Source: CBDFKY01 sp965248995 (GTDB lineage Bacteria > Pseudomonadota > Alphaproteobacteria > Rickettsiales > UBA998). From it: a stretch of DNA of 64,000 nt. Below, in pieces: positions 34,229-42,987 of the stretch. The position numbers were made by a program, and so were the translations under genes. Location: positions 169,408-233,407 of the forward strand of contig CBDFKY010000004.1 of assembly GCA_965248995.1 (NCBI GenBank), read 5' to 3'. The notes beneath the pieces were generated by a model. It had not been told where the DNA came from and made no database searches. It saw nothing but the letters and a program-made list of their open reading frames with translations. How positions within the stretch are numbered: the first letter of the stretch is position 1; each line of letters opens with the position of its first letter.

Positions 34229-34951
34229 ATGTATAATCCACAGTCAGTCAACACATCCGCACGTACCGGTGTCGATCAGGGACTGCGTGCTTACTTCCTG
34301 CGCGTCTATAACTATATGGCCAGCGCATTGATCCTGACCGGCCTCGTCGCGTATTTCGCCGGGACTTCGGAAGCGTTCATCAGCCTGATGCGCACCCCGG
34401 AAGGCGGGCCGAGCATTCTTTCCTACGTACTGATGTTCGCGCCGCTCGGCTTCGTGATGTTCCTGAGTTTCCGCATCAATCAGATGAGCGAGCAGGCGGC
34501 GCAGATGGCCTTCTGGGCGTTCGCCGTCGTGATGGGGCTGTCGATGTTCTACATCTTCGCCGTATTCACCGGCACCAGTATCGCGCGGGTCTTCTTCATC
34601 ACGGCCGGTACGTTCGGGGCGATGAGCCTGTACGGCTACAGCACCAAGCGCGACCTGACCGGTTTCGGTTCGTTCCTGATGATGGGCGTGCTCGGGGTGG
34701 TGATCGCTTCCGTCGTCAATATTTTCCTGCACAGCACCGGCCTGCAGATGGCGATTTCGGTAATCGGGGTGCTGTTGTTCACCGGGCTTACCGCTTATGA
34801 TACGCAGCGCATCAAGTCGATGTATTATCAGGTGGCGACGATTAACGGTTCGCTCGGCAAAGCGGCCATCATGGGAGCGCTGACGCTTTACCTCGATTTC
34901 ATCAATCTGTTCATGATGCTGCTGCAGTTCTTCGGACAGCGCCGTCAATAA
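34229..34951 (+). CDS. Bax inhibitor-1 / YccA family membrane protein
   Basis: 240 residues with seven hydrophobic segments. The family pattern is clear: a polar N-terminus, LRAYFLRVYNYMASALILTG, MFAPLGFVMFLSF, FITAGTFGAMSLYGYSTKRD, LTGFGSFLMMGVLGVVIASV, and the end GLTAYDTQRIKSMY with the conserved Asp, then LGALTLYLDFINLF-like ALTLYLDFINLFMMLL. Bacterial members are pH-dependent calcium leak channels or modulators of FtsH. It has a good promoter, a GAGGG ribosome site and its own terminator, so it is a single-gene unit. Confidence 0.92.
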   Translation: MYNPQSVNTSARTGVDQGLRAYFLRVYNYMASALILTGLVAYFAGTSEAFISLMRTPEGGPSILSYVLMFAPLGFVMFLSFRINQMSEQAAQMAFWAFAVVMGLSMFYIFAVFTGTSIARVFFITAGTFGAMSLYGYSTKRDLTGFGSFLMMGVLGVVIASVVNIFLHSTGLQMAISVIGVLLFTGLTAYDTQRIKSMYYQVATINGSLGKAAIMGALTLYLDFINLFMMLLQFFGQRRQ

Positions 34952-34975
34952 CGGCGAACGGCGGTTCTCGTACTC

Positions 34976-35009
34976 AAAAAAAGGGCGCCTTCCGCAAGGC
35001 GCCCTTTTT
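34976..35009 (+). terminator. Rho-independent terminator after the YccA/BI-1 gene
   Basis: AAGGGCGCCTT-CCGC-AAGGCGCCCTTTTTC is a perfect 11-base-pair stem with a T tract, flanked by an A run on the other side, so it could work in both directions. Confidence 0.92.
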
Positions 35010-35115
35010 CATTACGCTTTACAGTCAAAGTGACGCACTAAATTCATGTAATTGTCACGGCAACCCACAATAGTTTATGGTATCGTGTTACTATAGAATA
35101 AACGGATGAAATGGT

Positions 35116-36456
35116 ATGGCAAAAAATGCAGGTCTTCCTACTGGTAACCCGACCGTAGATCAGGCAATTACGAATGCGGCGGGCGGGGATCCCAAGACCC
35201 TCGAATATCTGGTGGTGATCGCGGATATAGAATCCGGTTACGACCCTAACGCGCACAATCCTTCCGGCGCGGCGGGATTGTATCAATTCATGCCTAAGAC
35301 CGCCAAGGACTATCATTTGAGTGACCCTTACAACGCTTCCGAGAGCGCTAAGGCAGCAGTCCGTCTTATGAAAGACAATGCGGATTACCTTAAAAGTAAA
35401 TTGGGCCGCGAACCGACCAATGGCGAATTGTATCTCGCTCATCAGCAAGGATGCGGCGGTGCGGTTGATCTGCTTAAAAACCCGAATGCCTGCGCTGCCG
35501 ATCTGGTTGGAAGTGAAGCCGTATTGCAAAATGGCGGCAAGTCAGGAATGACGGCCGGAGAGTTTTCTCAAATCTGGCTTAGCACTTACAATAAAAAACT
35601 TGGTGCAGCCGCCGCTTCCAGTGGCATCACGCTGCCGTCTACGGAATCCGTCAGCACGGTAGTGGCGGATTTGAACGCGCACGGTGAAAAAGCGCTGGCC
35701 ACCCAGCTGCAAATCATCGAAAATACCTACAAGGCTCAGAACGGACAGATTACCGATGCCGCCAAAGAGAGTGTTGTGCAAGCGCTTAAAGCGTTAAAAA
35801 ACAAAAGAAACGATGTTTACGCGCAGTACGGCGTCACAAAAACGGATTTCGGCGAAATGCTCGCGCTGCATATGGGCCCGCATACCGCCGCCGCCATTTT
35901 GAAAGCAACGGATCCTGCGACGAAGCTGAATCAGATTTCTCTTACCAGTAACGGCAAGACCATTAAACCCGTAGAGGCTACGGTCAACGGCTTCCTCAAG
36001 GAAATGCGGGAGGCGGGCGTGCAGATTCCTGCCGAGGAAAACTTCAACTCACTGACTGCCGGTAAATTTGATCAGTACGCAAATAATTTCTACCAGCTCG
36101 AGATTCAAAAGGCCGCCAGCCTGGCGCAGCGGGCCGATAAGACAGGGAAAGACGGTTTGACCACTGATGAATCCAAGCAAATGGATTTCATGAAAATGAT
36201 TACTCAGGCCATGGGACCGGAAATGGGCGGTTTGATGCAGCTTGTCGTGATGCTGGTCGGATTTATGGCGAACGGAAAAGAAGGCGTGCTGGGGCCGAAT
36301 CTGGCACCGAAATTTCAGGATCAGGGTCAATCCGCTTCCACCATTCCGGCTGAAGCGCAGGCGGCAGTACAAGGCGCTAAAATCCCACCACTTCCCGCTG
36401 CCGTCCCTGCTACAACCGTTCCTGCAAAATCTTCGCCAGCCGTGGCACAGCGATAA
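35116..36456 (+). CDS. SLT-type lytic transglycosylase domain protein
   Basis: 446 residues. An N-terminal goose-lysozyme-like SLT domain (residues about 20-150) has the catalytic glutamate in VVIADIESGYDPNAHN, PSGAAGLYQFMPKTAKDYH, and ELYLAHQQGCGGAVDLL. The remaining 300 residues are not recognised; they contain Ala- and Lys-rich helices, one hydrophobic stretch (GGLMQLVVMLVGFMANG near residue 375) and a Pro/Ala-rich tail. No signal peptide is present, so export would need a holin, a type III/IV/VI route, or the protein works in the cytosol. It could be a phage-derived muralytic enzyme or a specialised secretion component. It is monocistronic. Confidence 0.75.
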   Translation: MAKNAGLPTGNPTVDQAITNAAGGDPKTLEYLVVIADIESGYDPNAHNPSGAAGLYQFMPKTAKDYHLSDPYNASESAKAAVRLMKDNADYLKSKLGREPTNGELYLAHQQGCGGAVDLLKNPNACAADLVGSEAVLQNGGKSGMTAGEFSQIWLSTYNKKLGAAAASSGITLPSTESVSTVVADLNAHGEKALATQLQIIENTYKAQNGQITDAAKESVVQALKALKNKRNDVYAQYGVTKTDFGEMLALHMGPHTAAAILKATDPATKLNQISLTSNGKTIKPVEATVNGFLKEMREAGVQIPAEENFNSLTAGKFDQYANNFYQLEIQKAASLAQRADKTGKDGLTTDESKQMDFMKMITQAMGPEMGGLMQLVVMLVGFMANGKEGVLGPNLAPKFQDQGQSASTIPAEAQAAVQGAKIPPLPAAVPATTVPAKSSPAVAQR

Positions 36457-36551
36457 TGCCTTTGCACCACAGCGGTTGACAAAAGTTTAAATCTACGCGA
36501 AGTTAGCCCGCCATGCTCTTATGGCAAATACACAAGGCTTAAGCGACGCAT

Positions 36552-38015
36552 ATGCAATCCCCAGAACTGCAACCATCCGACATCGTCATTTTCGGCGGGA
36601 CGGGCGATCTTTCCCAGCGCAAGATTCTTCCGGCGCTTTATTACCGGCTGAGGGAAGAACAGCTATCCGCTGAGAGCCGCATCATCGTGCTGGGCCGCGC
36701 TCCCCGCAGTGATGAGGAACTGCAGGCTTTTCTGCTGGATGCCTGCCGTACGTTCATCCCTGCCGCCGATTTCGATGAGACGGCATTCGCCGTTCTGGCA
36801 TCCGTTACCCATTATCATGCGCTCGACGCAAAAAAACCTGAAGATTTCAGGTCGCTCGGAACCTTGCTGGAACAAAAACCCAATCCTATACGGGTATTCT
36901 ATCTTGCGACCCCTGCCGATATTTACGGTTCCATCTGTGAAAATCTCGCGACTGCAGAACTGCGTACAGATGAGACGCGCGTGGTACTGGAAAAACCGAT
37001 CGGCTACGGGAAAAAATCGTTCGGAGAGATCAATAAGAAAGTGCTGCAGTTTTTTGATGAGCGGCAGGTATATCGAATCGACCATTATCTGGGTAAGGAA
37101 ACCGTACAGAACCTGATGGTGCTGCGCTTTACCAACAATGTATTCCACCGGGTATGGGACGGGCAGATGGTGGATCACGTCCAGATCACCGTATCGGAAA
37201 GCACGGGGCTGGAAAACCGTCATGCGTATTACGACGATGCCGGAGCGCTGCGGGATATGGTGCAGAATCATTTGATTCAGCTGTTATGCCTGGTGGCGAT
37301 GGAACCGCCGAACATCGTGACGGCGGACGCCATCCGTGATGAAAAACTCAAGGTGTTGCGGGCGCTGCGCCCGTTCGATAATCGCTCCGTCACCAAGGAT
37401 ACGGTGCGCGGGCAATACGCGGCAGGAACGGTCGGGACCCGTAAGATGGACTCGTATCTTCAGGAAATCGGCAAGGCGAACAGCCAGACGGAAACCTTCG
37501 TGGCGATCAAGGCGCATGTGGATAACTGGCGCTGGGCGGACGTGCCGTTCTATATGCGTACAGGCAAGTCACTGGCGGGGCGCTATTCCGAAATCGTGAT
37601 ACACTTCAAACCCGTGCCGCATACCGTATTTCCGAACCAGGCGCCGGATATGGCGAACAAGCTGGTGATCCGCCTGCAGCCGGATGAATATATCCAGTTC
37701 CAGATGATGACCAAGGTACCGGGCCCGGGAGGGTATCGTTTCAAGCCGGTGAACCTGAATTTAAGTCTGAGCGAAGAATTCGATGAGCGCTATCCCGATG
37801 CATATGAACGGCTGCTGATGGACGTCGTGCGTGGCAACCAGACACTTTTCATGCGCAGCGATGAGGTGGAGGCGGCTTGGAACTGGGTCGAAACCGTTTT
37901 GGAAAGCTGGAAAGGAGCCTCTATGGGCGTGGAAACGTACTCCGCCGGCAGTGAAGGCCCGCGCTCGGTTTATCATATGATGGCGAAGGACGGGCGCGAA
38001 TGGCATCGCCAGTAA
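36552..38015 (+). CDS. zwf: Glucose-6-phosphate 1-dehydrogenase
   Basis: 487 residues. It oxidises glucose 6-phosphate to 6-phosphogluconolactone, feeding the Entner-Doudoroff and pentose phosphate routes with NAD(P)H. Landmarks: cofactor motif IFGGTGDLSQRKILPALYY, VVLEKPIGYGKKSF, the active site RIDHYLGKETVQNLMVLRF with the catalytic His, and FYMRTGKSLAGRYSEIVI. It heads the set zwf-pgl-edd-glk, all on one strand with small gaps. A TTGACA lies at 36476, but no convincing -10 accompanies it. Confidence 0.97.
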   Translation: MQSPELQPSDIVIFGGTGDLSQRKILPALYYRLREEQLSAESRIIVLGRAPRSDEELQAFLLDACRTFIPAADFDETAFAVLASVTHYHALDAKKPEDFRSLGTLLEQKPNPIRVFYLATPADIYGSICENLATAELRTDETRVVLEKPIGYGKKSFGEINKKVLQFFDERQVYRIDHYLGKETVQNLMVLRFTNNVFHRVWDGQMVDHVQITVSESTGLENRHAYYDDAGALRDMVQNHLIQLLCLVAMEPPNIVTADAIRDEKLKVLRALRPFDNRSVTKDTVRGQYAAGTVGTRKMDSYLQEIGKANSQTETFVAIKAHVDNWRWADVPFYMRTGKSLAGRYSEIVIHFKPVPHTVFPNQAPDMANKLVIRLQPDEYIQFQMMTKVPGPGGYRFKPVNLNLSLSEEFDERYPDAYERLLMDVVRGNQTLFMRSDEVEAAWNWVETVLESWKGASMGVETYSAGSEGPRSVYHMMAKDGREWHRQ

Positions 38016-38022
38016 ACAAATC

Positions 38023-38051
38023 TTTACCAAATCCCGAAACGTTGCTATAAG
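38023..38051 (+). promoter_or_regulatory. Possible internal promoter before pgl (-35 TTTACC, -10 TATAAG)
   Basis: TTTACC at 38023 and TATAAG at 38046 are 17 bases apart in the zwf-pgl gap. The -10 box ends 6 bases before the pgl ATG and no ribosome site is present, as in hemC and map. Confidence 0.4.
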
Positions 38052-38057
38052 CCTACT

Positions 38058-38756
38058 ATGACGGATTATCCATTCATTTCCTATCCCTCGCGGGAAGCAT
38101 TGGCGACATCACTGGCGGAGGACGTGTCGGTGCGACTGCAGCACGCCATCACATTGAATGATGAGGCCGCCCTGGTGGTCTCCGGAGGATCGACGCCCGA
38201 GCCGTTTTTCAAGTCGCTCGCCACCCGGACACTGGACTGGGATAAAGTGACGATCCTTATGGCGGATGAGCGGTGGGTGGAAACCACGTCGGACGATAGT
38301 AACGAAAAACTGCTGCGAAAGTATTTTGAAACAACGGGTGCAACGCTTCTCTCTCTGGCGCCCGCTCACAAGGGCGAATCCTTGCAGGCAGGCTGCAAAC
38401 GTATCGCGCAGACACTCGATATATTGCCTTCGCCGCTGGATGTCGTGATTCTGGGCATGGGTGAAGACGGCCATACCGCGTCCTTGTTCCCGCATCATCC
38501 CGATCTTGAGGAAGGCCTGAATCCGGCACAGCAGGAATTATGCCTTGCCATCACCGGTTCTCCCAAACCGCCTTCCAACCGCATTACCCTGACCGCTCGC
38601 CTGCTGCTCGACTGTAATCATCTGTTCCTGCACATTACGGGAGAAGCGAAGAAGGCGGTGTATGAACGGGCGCTGAAGGAAGATGAATATACGCTGCCGA
38701 TCGCGGCATTCATCACGCAGCCTTACACTCCACTTATCACCTATTGGGCACCTTGA
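38058..38756 (+). CDS. pgl: 6-phosphogluconolactonase
   Basis: 232 residues, DevB/SOL type. It hydrolyses 6-phosphogluconolactone. Family motifs: ALVVSGGSTPEPFFKSLA, VTILMADERWVETTSDDSNE, LDVVILGMGEDGHTASLFPH with the proposed catalytic His, and NRITLTARLLLDC. It lies between zwf and edd, with edd starting 2 bases past its stop. The start ATG has no ribosome site upstream. Confidence 0.95.
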   Translation: MTDYPFISYPSREALATSLAEDVSVRLQHAITLNDEAALVVSGGSTPEPFFKSLATRTLDWDKVTILMADERWVETTSDDSNEKLLRKYFETTGATLLSLAPAHKGESLQAGCKRIAQTLDILPSPLDVVILGMGEDGHTASLFPHHPDLEEGLNPAQQELCLAITGSPKPPSNRITLTARLLLDCNHLFLHITGEAKKAVYERALKEDEYTLPIAAFITQPYTPLITYWAP

Positions 38757-38758
38757 CC

Positions 38759-40588
38759 ATGACCCATCCTACACTGCTTGCCGTAACGGAAAGGATTAAG
38801 AAACGCAGCACCCGCTCACGCGCCGCATACCTTGACGCCATGAGACACATGGCGGAAAAGTTTCCGCAGCGCGGGGTGCTTTCCTGCGGGAATCTGGCGC
38901 ATGGTTTCGCGGTGTGCGATGCGTCGGATAAGGAAAAACTGAAAGGAGCGACTCCGAATATCGGGATCGTGACGGCGTATAACGATATGCTGTCCGCGCA
39001 CCATCCGTACAAGGATTATCCCGACCAGATCAAGGCGACCGCCCATGCGTTCGGGGCAGTGGCCCAAGTGGCCGGCGGTACCCCCGCCATGTGCGACGGG
39101 GTGACGCAGGGGCAGGCGGGAATGGAATTTTCCCTGTTCAGCCGGGACGTCATCGCGCTCTCCACCGTTATCGCCATGTCGCATAACATGTTCGACGCGG
39201 CGATGTATCTGGGTATCTGCGACAAGATCGTGCCGGGCCTGCTCATGGGAGCGCTGCAGTTCGGATATCTGCCTTCCATCTTCGTTCCCGCGGGGCCGAT
39301 GCCTTCGGGATTGCCGAACAAGGAGAAAGTCCGGGTCCGCGAGCAGTACGCCAAGGGAGAGATCGGCCGTGACGTCATGCTGGAGGCGGAATCCGCTTCC
39401 TATCATTCGCCGGGCACCTGCACGTTTTACGGTACGGCCAACAGTAACCAGATGATGGTGGAGATTATGGGGCTGCAGCTCCCGTCTTCTTCTTTCGTCA
39501 ATCCGGGCATCCCCTTACGTGAAGCGCTGACCGCAGAAGCGACGCGGTGCGTTCTTGCTAACCTGCAGGGGGGCGAACAATATATTCCCCTGCATGATAT
39601 CATCGATGAAAAAGCGATCGTCAACGGCCTGATCGGCTTGATGGCCACGGGAGGATCGACCAACCATACCATCCATTTCATCGCGATCGCGCGCGCGGCG
39701 GGGATTATCATCGACTGGGGAGATTTTGATGACCTCTCCCATGTCATTCCGCTGCTTTGCCGTATTTATCCCAACGGTGAAGCGGACGTCAATCATTTCC
39801 ACGCCGCTGGCGGGATGCCGGTGCTTATTCGCACTCTCCTTTCCCACGGTTTGCTGCATGAAGAGGTGACGACCATTTTGGGTAGGGGACTGCATCGCTT
39901 CACCGTGGAAGCCGAACTACAGAGCGATGTTCTGAAATGGAAATCCTGTCCCGAAGTTTCCGCGAATCCGCTGGTTCTGACCAGCGTGGATACGCCATTT
40001 CGTGCTGATGGAGGAACCAGGCTGCTGAGAGGTAATCTGGGCCGTTCCGTGATGAAAACCTCTGCGGTTGCCCTCGAACATCAGATCGTGGAAGCGCCTG
40101 CACGGGTGTTCACATCGCAGGACGCATTGACGGAGGCATTCAAGGCCGGTGAGCTGGGGGGAGACATGGTGGCGGTAGTCATTGGTCAGGGACCTAAGGC
40201 GAAAGGGATGCCGGAACTGCATAAGCTGACGCCGTCGCTCGGCGTGCTGCAGAATATGGGATTCAAGGTGGCGCTCGTCACGGACGGACGCATGTCCGGT
40301 GCGTCCGGCAAAGTTCCGGCAGCTATACATGTGTCGCCCGAAGTGCTGGCGGGCGGTGAGCTCGGAAAAGTGCGCGACGGCGATATCATCCGTCTGGACG
40401 CGGTGGCAGGAACGCTCGACGCGCTGGTGGATGCGGAAGAATGGGCCGGTCGCACATCTTACCCTTTGCCCCCGGAATCGGAACCTTACCATCTGGGGCG
40501 GATGCTGTTCGCCAGCGCCCGCGCGACCGTCAGTTCGGCGGAAGAAGGGGCAAGTTTCATTTTACCCGATTACTCACAAAAGGATTGA
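38759..40588 (+). CDS. edd: Phosphogluconate dehydratase
   Basis: 609 residues. It dehydrates 6-phosphogluconate to 2-keto-3-deoxy-6-phosphogluconate, the defining Entner-Doudoroff step, with an Fe-S cluster. IlvD/Edd-family motifs: GIVTAYNDMLSAHHPYKDYP, PAMCDGVTQGQAGMEFSLFS with a cluster cysteine, FLGICDKIVPGLLMGAL-like YLGICDKIVPGLLMGALQFG, GTCTFYGTANSNQMMVEIMG and VTDGRMSGASGKVPAAIHV. The ATG at 38759 is chosen because homology starts there; an ATG at 38744 inside pgl is possible. The next gene in the pathway, eda, is not in the window. Confidence 0.97.
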   Translation: MTHPTLLAVTERIKKRSTRSRAAYLDAMRHMAEKFPQRGVLSCGNLAHGFAVCDASDKEKLKGATPNIGIVTAYNDMLSAHHPYKDYPDQIKATAHAFGAVAQVAGGTPAMCDGVTQGQAGMEFSLFSRDVIALSTVIAMSHNMFDAAMYLGICDKIVPGLLMGALQFGYLPSIFVPAGPMPSGLPNKEKVRVREQYAKGEIGRDVMLEAESASYHSPGTCTFYGTANSNQMMVEIMGLQLPSSSFVNPGIPLREALTAEATRCVLANLQGGEQYIPLHDIIDEKAIVNGLIGLMATGGSTNHTIHFIAIARAAGIIIDWGDFDDLSHVIPLLCRIYPNGEADVNHFHAAGGMPVLIRTLLSHGLLHEEVTTILGRGLHRFTVEAELQSDVLKWKSCPEVSANPLVLTSVDTPFRADGGTRLLRGNLGRSVMKTSAVALEHQIVEAPARVFTSQDALTEAFKAGELGGDMVAVVIGQGPKAKGMPELHKLTPSLGVLQNMGFKVALVTDGRMSGASGKVPAAIHVSPEVLAGGELGKVRDGDIIRLDAVAGTLDALVDAEEWAGRTSYPLPPESEPYHLGRMLFASARATVSSAEEGASFILPDYSQKD

Positions 40589-40591
40589 GCT

Positions 40592-41545
40592 ATGAATTAT
40601 TACCTGGTGGCTGATATCGGCGGCACCAATTCCCGTTTCGCCGTGTGTAGAAACGAAACGGTGGAGATGGAAGAGACGCGCAAATATCCCAATGCGGATT
40701 TCGCATCGCTTGGGGACGTCATCGCCCGTTATCTGGAGGATATCGGCGATATTAAAGTCAGTTCCGCCTGTCTCGCCGTGGCGGGGCCCGCGCACCATGA
40801 CCATGTGCAGCTGACTAATATCGACTGGAAGTTTTCCGTCTCGGACTACCAGCGGCGTTTCGGGTGGAAACGGTTGCTGCTGACCAATGATTTCACGGCG
40901 CTCGCCATGTCGGTACCGTATCTCAAAGCGGACAGCATCCATCAGATCGGTACCGGAACCGCAGTGGCGAAAATGCCGATCAGCGTCGTAGGCCCGGGTA
41001 CCGGACTCGGTGTTTCCGGCCTTGTCTGGCATGGTCAGGGATGGACGGCGTTGCAGGGAGAAGGTGGGAACGTCGATTTTACGGCTACGACGGATGAGGA
41101 AATCACTTTACTACAGGATGCGAAAAAAGAATCCGACTACGTGCGTGCGGAAGATTTCATTTCAGGGCGTGGCCTGACGTACCTGCATGATCTTCGCCTG
41201 AGATTGCACGGCCAGCAGCCCGTCCATCTCAAGGCGGAGGAAATTACCCTGCAGTCCAAGCAACCGGACGGCAAATTCTGTTACGATACGCTGACATTAT
41301 TCTGCGGAATGCTCGGCAGTTTTGCCGGTAATCAGGCGTTGACGCTCGGGGCGTTCGGCGGAGTGTATATCGGAGGAGGGGTGGCCCCTCAACTGGAAGA
41401 AATTCTGCACGTAAGTCCATTTCGCGCCCGGTTTGAAGCGCGCGGGAAATTTACGGACTACATCAAGGATATTCCTACCTTCCTGCTGCTGGCACACAGT
41501 AAGAACGCGCTGGTCGGAGCAGCGGCCTTGCTGATGCATACGTAG
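40592..41545 (+). CDS. glk: Glucokinase
   Basis: 317 residues. It phosphorylates glucose with ATP. Features are the phosphate-1 motif LVADIGGTNSRFAV, the sugar-binding LLTNDFTALAMSVPYL with the catalytic Asp, VVGPGTGLGVSGLVW, LQGEGGNVDFT (His replaced by Asn relative to GHV-type enzymes), and GGVYIGGGVAPQLEEIL. This is the E. coli Glk type. It starts 3 bases after edd, so free glucose can enter the Entner-Doudoroff route in this operon, without needing a sugar PTS. Confidence 0.93.
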   Translation: MNYYLVADIGGTNSRFAVCRNETVEMEETRKYPNADFASLGDVIARYLEDIGDIKVSSACLAVAGPAHHDHVQLTNIDWKFSVSDYQRRFGWKRLLLTNDFTALAMSVPYLKADSIHQIGTGTAVAKMPISVVGPGTGLGVSGLVWHGQGWTALQGEGGNVDFTATTDEEITLLQDAKKESDYVRAEDFISGRGLTYLHDLRLRLHGQQPVHLKAEEITLQSKQPDGKFCYDTLTLFCGMLGSFAGNQALTLGAFGGVYIGGGVAPQLEEILHVSPFRARFEARGKFTDYIKDIPTFLLLAHSKNALVGAAALLMHT

Positions 41546-41552
41546 GCAGGCT

Positions 41553-42077
41553 TTATTTATAGCGGTCAATCGCTTCCTGCAAAAGTGCGATAGCTTTCTC
41601 CTTGCCTTGCCATCCAGTGATTTTCACCCATTTGCCTTTTTCCAGATCTTTATAATGTTCGAAGAAATGCTGGATCTGGTCAAGCAATATGGTGGGAAGG
41701 TCCGTATATTCCGCTATATTCTCATAATAGGGATGGGTCTTGGTGACCGGTACCGCCAGAATTTTTTCATCTTTTCCACCGTCATCCTCCATCATCAGCA
41801 CGCCTACGGGACGGGCCGCCACTACGGCGCCTGAGAGAATCGGGGCAGTGGTCAATACCAGTACGTCGGCGGGATCACCGTCGCCGGAGAGCGTGTGGGG
41901 GACGAATCCGTAATTGCAGGGATAATACATCGCCGTATGCACGAACCGGTCGACGAACAGGGCGCCGGAATCCTTATCCAGTTCATATTTTACCGGGCTG
42001 GAGCCCATCGGCACTTCGATAATTACGTTGATTTCATGAGGAGCGTTTTTGCCGGTGGAAATATGTTCCAGATTCAT
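41553..42077 (-). CDS. ppa: Inorganic pyrophosphatase
   Basis: 174 residues from MNLEHISTGK. It splits pyrophosphate in the cytosol and drives biosynthetic reactions, and here also helps PpdK run toward PEP. Family I motifs: VIIEVPMGSSPVKYELDKDS, YYPCNYGFVPHT, DGDPADVLVLT with the metal-binding Asp residues, and ILAVPVTKTHPYY. It is convergent with glk across only 7 bases. Confidence 0.97.
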   Translation of the reverse strand: MNLEHISTGKNAPHEINVIIEVPMGSSPVKYELDKDSGALFVDRFVHTAMYYPCNYGFVPHTLSGDGDPADVLVLTTAPILSGAVVAARPVGVLMMEDDGGKDEKILAVPVTKTHPYYENIAEYTDLPTILLDQIQHFFEHYKDLEKGKWVKITGWQGKEKAIALLQEAIDRYK

Positions 42078-42111
42078 GGGTAGACCTTTTGTAAGTGAAT
42101 AATTCCATGTA

Positions 42112-42987
42112 TCAAGCTGCGAGGTAAGATGCAAGGGCGGCCTGCACGCCTTCCTGCCACTCCGGCAACGTAATCCCGAAACTTTCCCGCAGTTTGCCGC
42201 AATCCAGCCGTGAATTCAAGGGACGCGTAGCAGGGGTAGGGTATGCATCGGAAGGGATAGGGTGGCAGTCCGCTACCGCGAGGCTTAACCCCGCGCGGCG
42301 GGCGTCTGCGAAAATAGCGGAGGCGAAACCGTGCCAGCTGGTCTCGCCCGCATTGCACATATGATAAATACCGGAAGGAAACGGCGCATGAGCCTGCGCC
42401 TTTTCCAGCGCTACCGCCGTGGCCTTTGCAAGATGGGGGGCGTAGGAAGGCGCACCGATCTGGTCCGCTACGACGGAAAGCGCGCTTCTTTCCCGGCCGA
42501 GTCTGAGCATCGTAGTGAAAAAGTTTTTTCCTGTCGCATCAAATACCCATGACGTGCGGAAAATGAGATGCTTGCCGCTTACGGCTATGATCGCCTCCTC
42601 ACCGGCACGTTTGCTTTTCCCATAGACGTTGAGTGGGGCACATATCGCCGATTCCTTGCGGGGCGCATCGCCTGAACCGTCAAACACATAATCGGTGGAG
42701 TAATGGACGAGCGGAATCGAGCGTTCCTTCGCCAGTTGTGCCAACATTGCCGGAGCGTGGGCATTTACCTGATAGGCCAGCGCTTCTTCCGTTTCGGCCT
42801 TGTCCACCTGCGTGTAGGCTACGGCATTGATGATCGCGGATGGATTGACCCGGTCGATTAGTTTTTGAAAACCGTCCGGCTTCGTGAAGTCCGCTTCTTC
42901 CCTGCCTGCATAATATGCGCCGTTTTCAAACACGGAGACGAACGCGCGGGCCACTTGTCCGTTCCTGCCAAACACCAGGACGGTCAC
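42112..42987 (-). CDS. rfbD: dTDP-4-dehydrorhamnose reductase
   Basis: 291 residues. It performs the last step of dTDP-L-rhamnose synthesis. Motifs: VLVFGRNGQVARAFVSVFEN, INAVAYTQVDKAETEEALAY, LVHYSTDYVFDGSGDAPRKE, and VYGKSKRAGEEAI with the catalytic Tyr-Lys. Its start overlaps the end of the upstream permease by 4 bases. rfbA lies one gene further up, but rfbB and rfbC are missing from the window, so the pathway is split. Confidence 0.94.
   Translation of the reverse strand: MTVLVFGRNGQVARAFVSVFENGAYYAGREEADFTKPDGFQKLIDRVNPSAIINAVAYTQVDKAETEEALAYQVNAHAPAMLAQLAKERSIPLVHYSTDYVFDGSGDAPRKESAICAPLNVYGKSKRAGEEAIIAVSGKHLIFRTSWVFDATGKNFFTTMLRLGRERSALSVVADQIGAPSYAPHLAKATAVALEKAQAHAPFPSGIYHMCNAGETSWHGFASAIFADARRAGLSLAVADCHPIPSDAYPTPATRPLNSRLDCGKLRESFGITLPEWQEGVQAALASYLAA

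Noticed and set aside
36121..36180. EF-hand in the SLT protein (DKTGKDGLTTDE)
   Set aside because: The glycine is out of register by one residue, so calcium binding is doubtful.
36476..36505. TTGACA upstream of zwf as a promoter
   Set aside because: The -35 box is perfect, but at the right spacing there is only AAGTTA, too poor for a -10 call.
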